In this document: piece by piece, positions 55,196-64,000 of the stretch
How the letters are laid out: each line of letters starts with the position of its first letter
Position numbering within the stretch: the first letter of the stretch is position 1
From: Nilaparvata lugens
Taxonomy: Eukaryota; Arthropoda; Insecta; Hemiptera; Delphacidae
NCBI RefSeq assembly: GCF_014356525.2
Contig: NC_052517.1
Location: forward strand, 6,777,500 to 6,841,499
Direction: 5' to 3'
Length of the DNA stretch: 64,000 nucleotides
Notes under the pieces: generated by a model
Databases searched by the model: none
The model's input: the letters and a program-made list of their open reading frames with translations, nothing else
What the model was told of the DNA's origin: nothing
Position numbers and translations under genes: made by a program

Positions 55196-55490
55196 GTTAA
55201 AATAATGGTATAGTATATTTCGCACCTAGGGCCGAAAATGAGACTTTTCCGGCTCGAAATCGGTTTTCAAGTCCGAGGACTAGAAAAGATTGAGAGCCGG
55301 AAAAACACAGAAAATATATATATACATTGTTTATTTTTCTGTGTGGCGAAAAATAGCGTTCACACCACAGGCAAAAATGTTTTTCCGGCTCTCAATCTTT
55401 TCTAGTCCTCGGACTTGAAAACCGATTTCGAGCCGGAAAAGTCTCATTTTCGGCCCTAGGTGCGAAATATACTATTACCATTATTTTAAC
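55196..55490. repeat. Near-perfect palindrome, family Q
   Basis: Two arms of about 111-112 bp (55196-55307 and 55379-55490) are inverse copies with a single-base length difference and no other mismatch that I can see. They run from gttaaaataatggta to gagagccggaaaaaca, with a 71-bp spacer. Arm sequence (tatttcgcacctagggccg) is shared with 46690-46790. Confidence 0.9.
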
Positions 55491-55834
55491 TCTGATCTAA
55501 CATAATCCAAGCACACTCTGTAAGGTGGATAAAAGGCATTGATTTTATACTGGAGAAATACTGACAATTTAAGGTGGAATCAACTATAGTAGAAAAATAA
55601 ATAAAGATCCAGCCTTCAGTGGCCTACGTAATGTGGAATACCCAGAGAACATTTGCCAACTTTTATACAGTAATAGTGTAAGCCTTAGCTTGTATTATTT
55701 TTTGCAGCGAATTTATTCTTGTCTCTTTCAAAAAGATGGTTCTTCTTCATTCTCTAATCCTATAACATCATCGTCTACCAGAATTTCTTTTTCGTTTTCT
55801 TTTTCTTCTTCTCCTTCTCCTCCTCATCCTCTTC

Positions 55835-56740
55835 CTTTAGCGGAGCTAGAAAAGAACAGTGCTCTCTGCTTTGTTGAATGATAGACAAAGATAGCAACAC
55901 CAAAGTTAATCAAATACTGCCATTATAACGTGGACCTCACTATAGAACAAGAACAACCACAACATGATACAGTGTCACCACACATGATACAGTATAATCT
56001 CAACTTGATACACAACACCATGATTTGATACAAAACAGGATAGAGATATCCGCTTTGTCTGCAGATAGACAAGAATAGCAACACCAATGTTAATCAAATT
56101 TTGCCATTATAACGTGAACCTCACTATAGAACAAGAACAACCACAACATGATACAGTATCATCTCAACTTGATACACAACATCATAATTTCATCCAGAAA
56201 GGATGGAGCTAGCTGCTTTGTCTGCAGATAGACAAGAATAGCAACACCAATGTTAATCAAATACTGCCATTATAACGTGGACCTCACTATAGAACAAGAA
56301 CAACCACAACATGATACAGTATCATCTCAACCTGATACACAACACCTTAATTTCATCCAGAAAGGATGGAGCTAGCTGCTTTGTCTGCAGATAGACAAGA
56401 ATAGCAACACCAATGTTAATCAAATTTTGCCATTATAACGTGGACCTCACTATAGAACAATAACAACCACAACATGATTCAGTATCATCTCAATTTGATA
56501 CACAACACCATAATTTCATCCAGAAAGGATGGAGCTAGCTGCTTTGTCTGCAGATAGACAAGAATAGCAACACCAATGTTGATCAAATACTGCCATTATA
56601 ACGTGGACCTCACTATAGAACAATAACAACCACAACATGATACAGTATCAGCACAATATGATACAGTATCATCTCAACTTGATACACAATTAATATTGAT
56701 AATCAATTACTGCCATGATAACGTTGACCTCACCATATTA
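55835..56740. repeat. 163-bp satellite built on family A ends
   Basis: A partial A right end (55835-55945) is followed by units starting tatagaacaa at 55941, 56125, 56288, 56451 and 56614, spaced 184, 163, 163 and 163. Every unit ends with A's terminus (cgtggacctcactatag) and contains atgatacagtatcatctcaa. Confidence 0.92.
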
Positions 56741-56744
56741 TCCT

Positions 56745-57115
56745 ATTATATTAAGCGAGCAATTTCTGTATATCTGTTTATATTTATATATCTGATTATT
56801 TATGTTCAACGGATCTCGAAAACGGCTCTAACGATTTTCACGAAATTTAGAACACAGTAGGTTTATGATATAAAAATTCGATTGCACTAGGTCTCATCCT
56901 TGGGAAAACTCACTGAACGACATTAAAAAGATAATTCATCTTAGGAAAAACAGCTGAGACTTTCGTCGTCTGTGGATAGTAAAAAGTGAGCGAGTGATTC
57001 TGTGGAAAATCAAAATATCGCATCCCCGAAATTCATAAGCTGACGTATAGCCAGCTGTAAAATATAAACACGGTCATTTTAAAGCATTGTGTTCTGTTTA
57101 TCAATAAATAAAAAT
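56745..57115 (+). mobile_element. Family H element, complete copy
   Basis: From tcctattatattaagcgagc through ggcactagg-type words to gtttatcaataaataaaaat, where family I begins at once. Confidence 0.7.
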
Positions 57116-57845
57116 CTGGTGTGGCGCACTCAACTTTCCTTGCCGTTATGAAAATTGATCACCTGCATCAAATTGTTCCCGCGCATCTCAAATCTACTAT
57201 TCAAAGATGTGAGCCAGCTGGTGACAGGACAATAACGTTTGAGACACACGAAGTCTGCTATCTCTTCATAGTGAATGATTTAATAGAATCAACAGTTGCC
57301 AACAGTTTGCATTATTGAATAATCAAATTTTCTCGAATTTCGAGCTTATTTTCAATTTTAGGTGAAAATGCTACTGAACATTAATTGTAGAGATTTTCAT
57401 GCTCATTCTTTTCCACTTGAATTTTCTTGTTTAAATTGTATCTGAAGCCTGATAGTTGGGAATCAAAACAAAGTTGCAAACTGCAATTGAATAATCACAT
57501 TTTCTCGAATTTTGAGCTTATTTTCAATTTTAGGTGTAAATTTTACTGAACAGAATAGAGATTCTCATGTTCAATCTTTCCCACTCGAAATTTTTCGTCT
57601 AAATTATATCAGAGACCTGATAATTGGAAATCTAGAATCAAAGTTTGCATAGATGGGGTGGAGCTCCTGAAATTTTTACAGATATGGGACTGGTGGCAGT
57701 TGATAGAGCTTTCCAATTACTATTTTAGGTATGAATTTGATCAAAATCGTTGAAGCCGTTTTCGGGGGAAATTGGGGTACCTTAATTTTTTTTCGGAAAG
57801 CAATACTTTCCTTACCTATGGTAATGGGCCAAGGAGAGTAAAAAT
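57113..57845 (+). mobile_element. Family I element, copy 3, with internal duplication
   Basis: The start is aaatctggtgtggcgcactc. The block ttttctcgaatttcgagctt to gcctgatagttggg is present twice (57323-57470 and 57500-57630), and the 84-codon frame of copies 1 and 2 is destroyed. It ends with the ccttacctatggtaatgggc hairpin. Confidence 0.7.
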
Positions 57846-58149
57846 GATAAAGCGAAGCTCAGTGCCCGATATTATAACTCTAAATGAGAAAATAAGAAGA
57901 AAATTGTAGAATTAGAAAAAAGGATGAATAACTACATACATTTTGAGAGAAAAACAGTGATATTGAGAGAGATTCAGGTCCAAGATCCAGTTTTGCGTTG
58001 AAAGGAAAACGCTAGATGCTGGTTGGGGAATGTAAATTTGCTGTTGGCTATGAATAGACTAGTGCTATTTCCATGTCTGTCCTATTCATTGTTGATCTCT
58101 ACTGTGGTCTATTTACGTGGCCATTATCTCTGGTCTATGCCACTTGCGC

Positions 58150-59345
58150 TAGGAGGGTGAGGAGGAGGAGGAAGAATAAAAAGAGAAGGAAGAGATAGAA
58201 TGGAAGGAGGATGAGTAAAAAGAGAAGGAGTGGGAGGTGAAGAATTTTGGATGGAAGGAGAAAAGAGGAGGAGGAGGAGGAGGAGGAGGAGGAGGAAGAA
58301 TAGAAAGAGATAGAATGGAAGGAGGATGAGTAAAAAGAGAAGGAGAGAGAGGTGAAGAATTTTGGGTGGAAGGAGAAAAAGGATGAGGAGGAGGAGGAGG
58401 AGGAGGAATAGTAGGAAGAGAAGGAAGAGATAGAATGGAAGGAGGATGAGTAGAAAGAGGAGGAGAGAGAGGTGAAGAATTTGGTGTGGAGGGAGAAAAG
58501 AGGAGGAGGAGGAGGAGAAAGAGTAGAAAGAGAAGGAAGAGATAGAATGGAAGGAGGATGAGTAAAAAGAGGATGACAAAGAGGTGAAGAGTTTTGTGTG
58601 GAGGGAGAAAATAGGAGAAGGAGGAAAAGGAGGATGAGGAGAAAGAGTAGAAAGAGATAGAATGGAAGGAGGATGAGTAGAAAGAGGAGGAGAGAGAGGT
58701 GAAGAATTTTGTGTGGAAGGAGAAAAGAGGAAGAGGATGAGGAGGAGGAAGAGTAGGGAGAGAAGAAAGAGATAGAATGGATGAGGATGAGTAAAAAGAG
58801 GAGGAAAGAGTGGTGAAGAATTTTGTGTGGAAAGAGAAAAGAGGAAGAGGAAAAGGAGGAGGAAGAGTAGGGAGACAAGGAAGAGATAGAATGGAAGGAG
58901 GATGAGTAAAACGAGGAGGACAGAGAGGTGAAGAGTTTTGTGTGGAAAGAGAAAATAGGAGGAGGAGGAGGAGGAGGAGGATGACGAGAGAGAGTAGAAA
59001 GAGATAGAATGGAAGGAGGATGAGTAAAAAGAGAACGAGAGAGAGGTGAAGAATTTTGAGTGGAAAGAGAAAAGAGGAGGAGGAGGAGGAGGAGGATGAG
59101 GAGAAAGAGTAGAAAGAGATAGAATGGAAGGAGGATGAGTAAAAAGAGAACGAGAGAGAGGTGAAGAATTTTGAGTGGAAGGAGAAAAGAGGAGGAGGAG
59201 GAAGAGTAGGGAGAGAAGGAAGAGATAGAATGGAAGGAGGATGAGTAAAAAAGAGGAGGAAAGAGTGGTGAAGAATTTTGGGTGGAAGGGAAAAAGAGGA
59301 GGAAGAGGAGGAGGAGGAGGAGGAGGAGGAGGAGGAGTGAGAGAA
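58150..59345. repeat. Purine-rich VNTR, ten units of about 115 bp
   Basis: The word ggtgaagaattttg recurs at about 58237, 58362, 58472, 58583, 58699, 58813, 58928, 59046, 59161 and 59268. Each is followed by aaggagaaaaga and (gga)n, then gatagaatggaaggaggatg. Purine bias removes stop codons on the minus strand, leaving a 499-codon Ser/Leu/Phe/Pro frame (58135-59634) that I regard as spurious. Confidence 0.92.
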
Positions 59346-59708
59346 AGAAGAGGAACAACAGGAGGAGAAGAGGGAGGAAAATAAGAAAAAGGAGGTGAAA
59401 GAGGTGGTAGATGGTGTGCAGGAGGAGGTTGAGGAGGAGGATCAGGAGAAGGAGCAGGAGGAGAAGGAAGAACAGAACAAAGTGTGAGAGAGGAGGAGAA
59501 AAAGAATCAGAAGGTGGAGATTGTGTTGAAAAAAGTAAAATAAATGAGGAGGTAAAGATAACTGGATAGAACAATGGTGGATAAGAGAAAGAAAGAGGAA
59601 AAATGATAAGAACTTTTGAAAAATGGAGAAGCATTAAGAGAGATGGTCGAAGTGTAAAGAAAGATTGTAGAGACGTTGAAAGAGTAGGAAGTAAATGGTA
59701 AACAGTAA

Positions 59709-59948
59709 TCTATACCATAATAAAGGAAAGAAGTGGCTTATACAGGTAGGGGATAGGAAATTCACGAATGACGCATCATCACGTCTCAACTACTCAACTC
59801 ATTAACTTCACATTTTGAATATAAATTCTTAATAATTAACCGAGGATGGTTATAGGCCTATTCTCAATTCTTCAAGATTTCATAAGGTCAAGTTTTCAGT
59901 TTGTCAAGTTTTAAAATAGACCCTTACGGATCACGCGTTACCTGCTAG
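59709..59948 (+). mobile_element. Short Helitron-like element (240 bp)
   Basis: Begins TCTATACCATAATAAAGG and ends TTACCTGCTAG between A and T. It is the plus-strand relative of 3410-3646. Confidence 0.8.
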
Positions 59949-60062
59949 TAAATAAGAGAGAAGAAAGATACCAGACAATGTGAGCAAGGAATAATAATTT
60001 CTGTGGATGTTGGACGAAACATCCAGAGGAGTTTATTCATAAATTCAGGAACATTACAAATT

Positions 60063-60602
60063 ATTTTTCCTGCAGTTACGTTGAAAAGTGGCCATTGCTG
60101 CACTGATTACAGAACGCAAAGAATCACTTTTCCGCTCTAGTGCGGGAAAAATTTTTCTGCACTCCAGATTTGCAACATGGCAACGCAAAATACTTAGTAG
60201 GTTATATGGAGCAACAGTGCAGCAAAATCAAAATGAAGTTGGTAACAGTGACTGCTGTGGCTGCTATAGTGAGCAGAGGTGCAACAAGCACAACGCGCTA
60301 ATTATTATTCATTATATATTATAACCAACGACAACGAGGACTTTAGGATTTTAGGATTAAGGTTTTATCAATAATAAAATTACACAGAAAAACATTTGAT
60401 GCATTTCAGGCAATTTTACCCATAATTACCCACTTTTCATATTCAATGGTAACTGTGGGAAAAACTTAATGTGAAATACGTGCGCAAAGTTCCTCTGCTG
60501 CACTCAAGAAACCATTCCGCCCTCGCCTACGGCTCGGGCGTAAACGTTTCTTTCGGTGCAGCAAACTGACACTTTGCGCACTAGTTGCACAAATAACTAT
60601 TT
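60063..60602 (+). mobile_element. Family D element, copy 3
   Basis: Near-identical to 968-1503, including the gcc-rich hairpin. Comparison with 22160-22180 gives an empty site (cattacatatttttt|catac), placing the D borders at tttcctgcagttacg and aataactat. Confidence 0.8.
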
Positions 60603-60904
60603 TCATACATTTTCAATAATATAACAATATTCAAGGTTTACAAAATTATACCTCACTATATAATATATGTGTCGAGGTTATCATCAAAATTAATACAAAT
60701 TTATGCTACAACAGATAATACAAAAATTCCCAAAAATCTAAAACGATATCTATCACCCTAAGCATCACCTAGTACAATGATACAAAACCGAGGTACTAAT
60801 TTTCTACCTATAAATTACCTTATTTAAAAAGAACACTACTTAAATCTGAATCCTATTTACTATTAGTTCCTCACTACTTTGTATCCCAATACTTGGGTAG
60901 AGAG

Positions 60905-61205
60905 TTATTTCATTTGGTAGAGAGTTAGTGGGGAGGATATTTTTAATATTCTTTCCGAAGAATGGACATTGATATGTCCAAAGCTCCGCCAATTTATGTA
61001 GATGCATAACAATATGATTATTATCTAGAGTTATTATATTACAAACTGCTTTTTCATATCATATACAGTTCAATAATTATTTTCTTAGTCTATATTATGT
61101 AAATTCATCTATAATTTTGCTGTATTGTAAGCTATTGTATATAAGTGTATAAGCCAGTATATATTGTAATCTACATGAATAAAGTACTCAATCAATCAAT
61201 CAATC
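60905..61205 (+). mobile_element. Family C 3' end
   Basis: Sense copy from ggtagagagttagtgggg. Its (aatc)n tail ends inside the reverse transcriptase frame of family E and supplies that frame's stop codon. Confidence 0.85.
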
Positions 61206-61448
61206 AATACTGAATAACCAATGTCTAATTTTTCTTATAAAGATATTGAAATTTTCCTCTCGTTTGATTTGTAATGGTATTCTATTAGATATTGTAGGCC
61301 CTAAATATCCTAGTGAACTTTGCCCAAATGCTGCTGTATTCATTCTTGGTACTTCTTGATTGTAACGTTCTCTTATTCTAGTATTATGGCTATGATTTAT
61401 GATATAGTTCCTATTTTGATGTTTTTTCATATACCCTAATAACAACAA
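61200..61448 (-). pseudogene. Reverse transcriptase C-terminal fragment
   Basis: An 82-codon frame with NHSHNTRIRER, then YNQEVPRMNTAAFGQSSLGYLGPTI and SNRIPLQIK. The order HNTR - G..S..Y.GP - N..P..I is the conserved tail found after the RT domain of many CR1/Jockey-type elements. The frame ends in the tail of an inserted family C copy and has no RT palm upstream. It is a relic. Confidence 0.65.
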
Positions 61449-61849
61449 TGATATTGGAATTTGAAAATGATGAAGAACTTGGAAAACAGTCTACAGAAAT
61501 GTGGACTCTCCCACCAACTCTCTCACTCCCTCTCGAAAACAATTCTCTCTTGAGGATTGTCAACGAGAAAATAAACTCGCCCAGGAATCAATTCAACCCC
61601 CAAAAAAGACCATAAAACAAGAGCATGTTGAGTGTTATCTCCATTTTTGCTGCAACTTCGAAGACCAATCATATCCAATGTATTTGGAATATAAAATCCA
61701 AGCAACGTATTTCAGTGTTTCTTGTAAAAATTAGAATAATAAAATAAATAATAACGACTGCTCATAGAAGGTAAAAAATCCAAGTTTTATAGGGGGTGTG
61801 AAAACTGGACAAGTAGTGTCCATCAAATGCCGTCCTATCATTTTAACTA
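61449..61849. other. No recognised feature
   Basis: A 77-codon plus-strand frame (61501-61734) with overlapping minus-strand frame shows no family resemblance. It could be a fragment of family E or of a gene, but nothing supports either. Confidence 0.35.
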
Positions 61850-62664
61850 CTAGTAGTTCTGTGAACAGTAGACCTCACGCAGTATTCTCATCCACAAGTA
61901 CCTGATTGAAACTATAGACCTTATGGAAATACAGCAATAGACTGGCTTCTCCACACATCTCTGTAATCACTTGTCAGCTGATTTATGATGAATAATTCTA
62001 TAGTCTGATTTTTACTCTAATATTGGCGTATGAAGGAGGCTCCTTCTTCCTTTTATACTAGTAGTTCTGTGAACAGTAGACCTCACGCAGTATTCTCATC
62101 CACAAGTACCTGATTGAAACTATAGATCTTATGGAAATACAGCAATAGACTGGCTTCTCCACACATCTGTGTAATCACTTGTCAGCTGATTTATGATGAA
62201 TAATTCTATAGTCTGATTTTTACTCTAATATTGGCGTATGAAGGAGGCTCCTTCTTCCTTTTATACTAGTAGTTCTGTGAACAGTAGGCCTCACGCAGTA
62301 TTCTCATCCACAAGTACCTGATTGAAACTATAGACCTTATGGAAATACAGCAATAGACTGGCTTCTCCACACATCTGTGTAATCACTTGTCAGCTGATTT
62401 ATGATGAATAATTCTATAGTCTGATTTTTACTCCAATATTGGCGTATGAAGGAGGCTCCTTTCTCCTTTTATATTATCCTTGAAATGCAAATTTTCCAAA
62501 ACCCTTGTATATACGTCGACGCGCAATTAAAAAAGGAGCATACCTGTCAGATTTCATGAAAATCTATTACCGCGTTTCGCCGTAAATGCGCAACATAAAA
62601 ACATTTAAACATTAAGAGAAATGCCAAACCTTCGACTTGAATCATAGACCTCGCTTCGCTCGGT
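61850..62664 (-). mobile_element. Family G tandem array, three 208-bp units plus full end
   Basis: ctagtagttctgtgaacagt occurs at 61850, 62058 and 62266, exactly 208 bp apart, with near-identical units joined at tatactag. The third unit continues into the rest of G and ends cgcttcgctcggtca. Confidence 0.9.
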
Positions 62665-62799
62665 CAATATCATGAGTCCCACTATGGAAAATTGCTCATT
62701 ATTAACAAGCATCTACAATTAATATCAGATCAGATATACCGGGGTGACTAGAATTACAGCTATCTACTATAGAAGGCGGTGGAAACAGAAAACTGACAA

Positions 62800-62915
62800 C
62801 TATGCCGTCCTAGCATTGCCCATCATTGCCGGTAGTGCCATATATTGTAATCTGTACAATAATAAAGGAAAGAACTGGCTTATACACGTAAGGGATAGGA
62901 AAATTATGTTTGAAA
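62800..62915 (+). mobile_element. Truncated short-Helitron 5' end
   Basis: aataataaaggaaagaactg and cacgtaagggataggaaa match the start of 59709-59948, then diverge. Confidence 0.6.
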
Positions 62916-62949
62916 ACATGGTGCGTCAGACACTCTCTCTCTCTCTCTC

Positions 62950-63240
62950 TCTTTGGTAGAGAGTTAGTGGGGAGGATATTTTTAATATTCTTCCCAAAGA
63001 ATGGACATTGATATGTCCAAAGCTCCGCCAATTTATGTAGATGCATAACAATATAATTATCTATAGTTATTATATTACAAATTGCTTTTTCATATCATAT
63101 ACAGTTCAATAATTATTTTCTTAGTCTATATTATGTAAATTCATCTATAATTTTGCTGTATTGTAAGCTATTGTATATAAGTGTATAAGCCGGTATATAT
63201 TGTAATCTACATAAATAAAGTAATCAATCAATCAATCAAT
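62950..63240 (+). mobile_element. Family C 3' end
   Basis: Sense copy preceded by (CT)n, from ttggtagagagttagtgggg to (aatc)n. Confidence 0.88.
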
Positions 63241-63284
63241 CACTCTCTATCTCCCTCTCTCTCGTTCTCTCTTACTCTCAGGAT

Positions 63285-63480
63285 TTTTTTAAATATTCTT
63301 TCCAAGGAATGTACATTTAAATATTCAAAACTCTGCCAATTTATGTAGATGCAGAGCAATAATATTAATTTATAGTAATACAAAATTGTTTTTTTTTCAT
63401 ATAATTCAGTACAATAATAATTATTTCACTTTTTATTACGTATATTCATCTAAAACTTTGCTGTATTGTAAGCTATTATC
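63285..63480 (+). mobile_element. Family C 3' end, old copy
   Basis: Diverged sense copy (tattctttccaaggaatgta, ctgccaatttatgtagatgc). It breaks off at aagctattatctataac, where the next fragment starts. Confidence 0.65.
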
Positions 63481-63489
63481 TATAACATT

Positions 63490-63665
63490 TCAAACCAGAA
63501 ACCACAACCACAACACCAGATACAGGAATCTTCTCATCACCAGTGTTGCAAGGAAGGCACTGTACCAGAGACATTTCAATCATTTAGCACCAAAATTATA
63601 TAATCTACTTCCTGCAAACTTAAACAGATTAATCATCCTAGAAAGTTCAAAGCAATACTGAAAAA
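63490..63665 (+). pseudogene. Reverse transcriptase C-terminal fragment
   Basis: Reads NHNTRYRNLLITSVARKAL, then YQRHFNHLAPKLYNLLPANL, ending soon after at a stop. HNTR.. - F...APKLYN.LP is the CR1/Jockey-type post-RT tail, from a different element than 61200-61448. The upstream part is missing, replaced by old family C sequence. Confidence 0.65.
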
Positions 63666-63699
63666 TCAATATGAACTGTGAGACTGACTTCTACCTCTG

Positions 63700-64000
63700 T
63701 CAGTACTTCCTATATAACTAACATTAGTTCTTCCCTTTAAACGAATGCTGCCAGGTTTAAATGAATCCAACTAACCGTTCATCTCATGACCTTGACAAAT
63801 TCTATTTCGGTATTCAGTCTAACACGCTCCCGGACTTTGTCATTCGCTCTCTCTCTCACAGTTCTCTCTCTTTTATTACAGGCTCTCTATCGATTACTCC
63901 TCTCTCTATCATTCGTGGACATTATCATCCTCACACACACCTTCTTTATAACTAGCTCACACTCACTCTCTCTCTCTATTATTATACGCTCTCTATCAAT
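63700..64000. other. CT-rich sequence, nothing recognised
   Basis: Simple CT-rich words up to the window edge. The short frame at 63761-63955 is unsupported. Confidence 0.4.

Larger units (their letters stand above)
59990..61448 (-). mobile_element. Non-LTR retrotransposon relic (family E) with two insertions
   Basis: In the minus sense it has a reverse transcriptase C-terminus (61448-61200), a 3' UTR, and an end with aataaac and ctctggatgt. Family C interrupts it at 60905-61205 and family D at 60063-60602. The stretch 60603-60900 between them is E 3' UTR. The 22022-22265 copy shows the undisturbed arrangement at the D site. Confidence 0.65.

Noticed and set aside
58135..59634. 499-codon minus-strand open frame
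   Set aside because: It is Ser/Leu/Phe/Pro low complexity produced by a purine VNTR, with no start context or family resemblance.

Overview
The window looks like nuclear DNA of an insect, most likely a hemipteran. It is AT-rich and crowded with transposable elements, has canonical GT-AG introns, and carries one recognisable conserved animal gene. A planthopper-like genome is a guess from the repeat style and is not proven. There are no bacterial operons, rRNA genes or CRISPR arrays.

The gene is a class IIa histone deacetylase (HDAC4 family) on the minus strand. Seven coding exons can be joined with perfectly matching splice phases, in transcription order: 20615-20509, 15561-15454, 13785-13663, 11966-11887, 9249-9110, 5128-5015 and 179-79. 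They give 257 continuous codons from the first ATG. These cover the glutamine-rich coiled coil, the MEF2-binding helix, the DDFPLRKT/ASEPNL 14-3-3 site, an arginine-rich nuclear localisation region and a Ser/Pro-rich linker. The deacetylase domain must lie beyond the left edge of the window. A phase-compatible candidate upstream exon sits at about 50070-50146, next to a stretch with little recognisable repeat (49900-51300). If it is real, the intron behind it is about 29 kb.

Nearly everything else is mobile or repetitive DNA. Left third (1-20600, the HDAC4 introns): tandem TAA-flanked PIF/Harbinger-like elements (700-3196), Helitrons, families of terminal-inverted-repeat MITEs (here called A and B), a two-stage minisatellite beside exon 5015-5128, a tRNA-derived SINE, foldback SINE pairs, and a TIR element that still carries a THAP-domain exon. 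Middle third (20600-44800): MITEs, GGA and GA microsatellites, many copies of a LINE/SINE-like 3' end (family C), and a foldback whose loop has filled with other elements. Right third (44800-64000): a Helitron caught inside another repeat with its empty-site counterpart present, a near-perfect palindrome at 55196-55490, a 163-bp satellite built from MITE ends, a 115-bp pyrimidine/purine VNTR that yields the longest open frame by artefact, and a non-LTR retrotransposon relic containing two later insertions.

Family letters (A, B, C, D, E, F, G, H, I, J, K, L, M, N, P, Q, S) are labels used only in this annotation. All domain and superfamily assignments come from reading the sequence and from remembered family features, without database searches.
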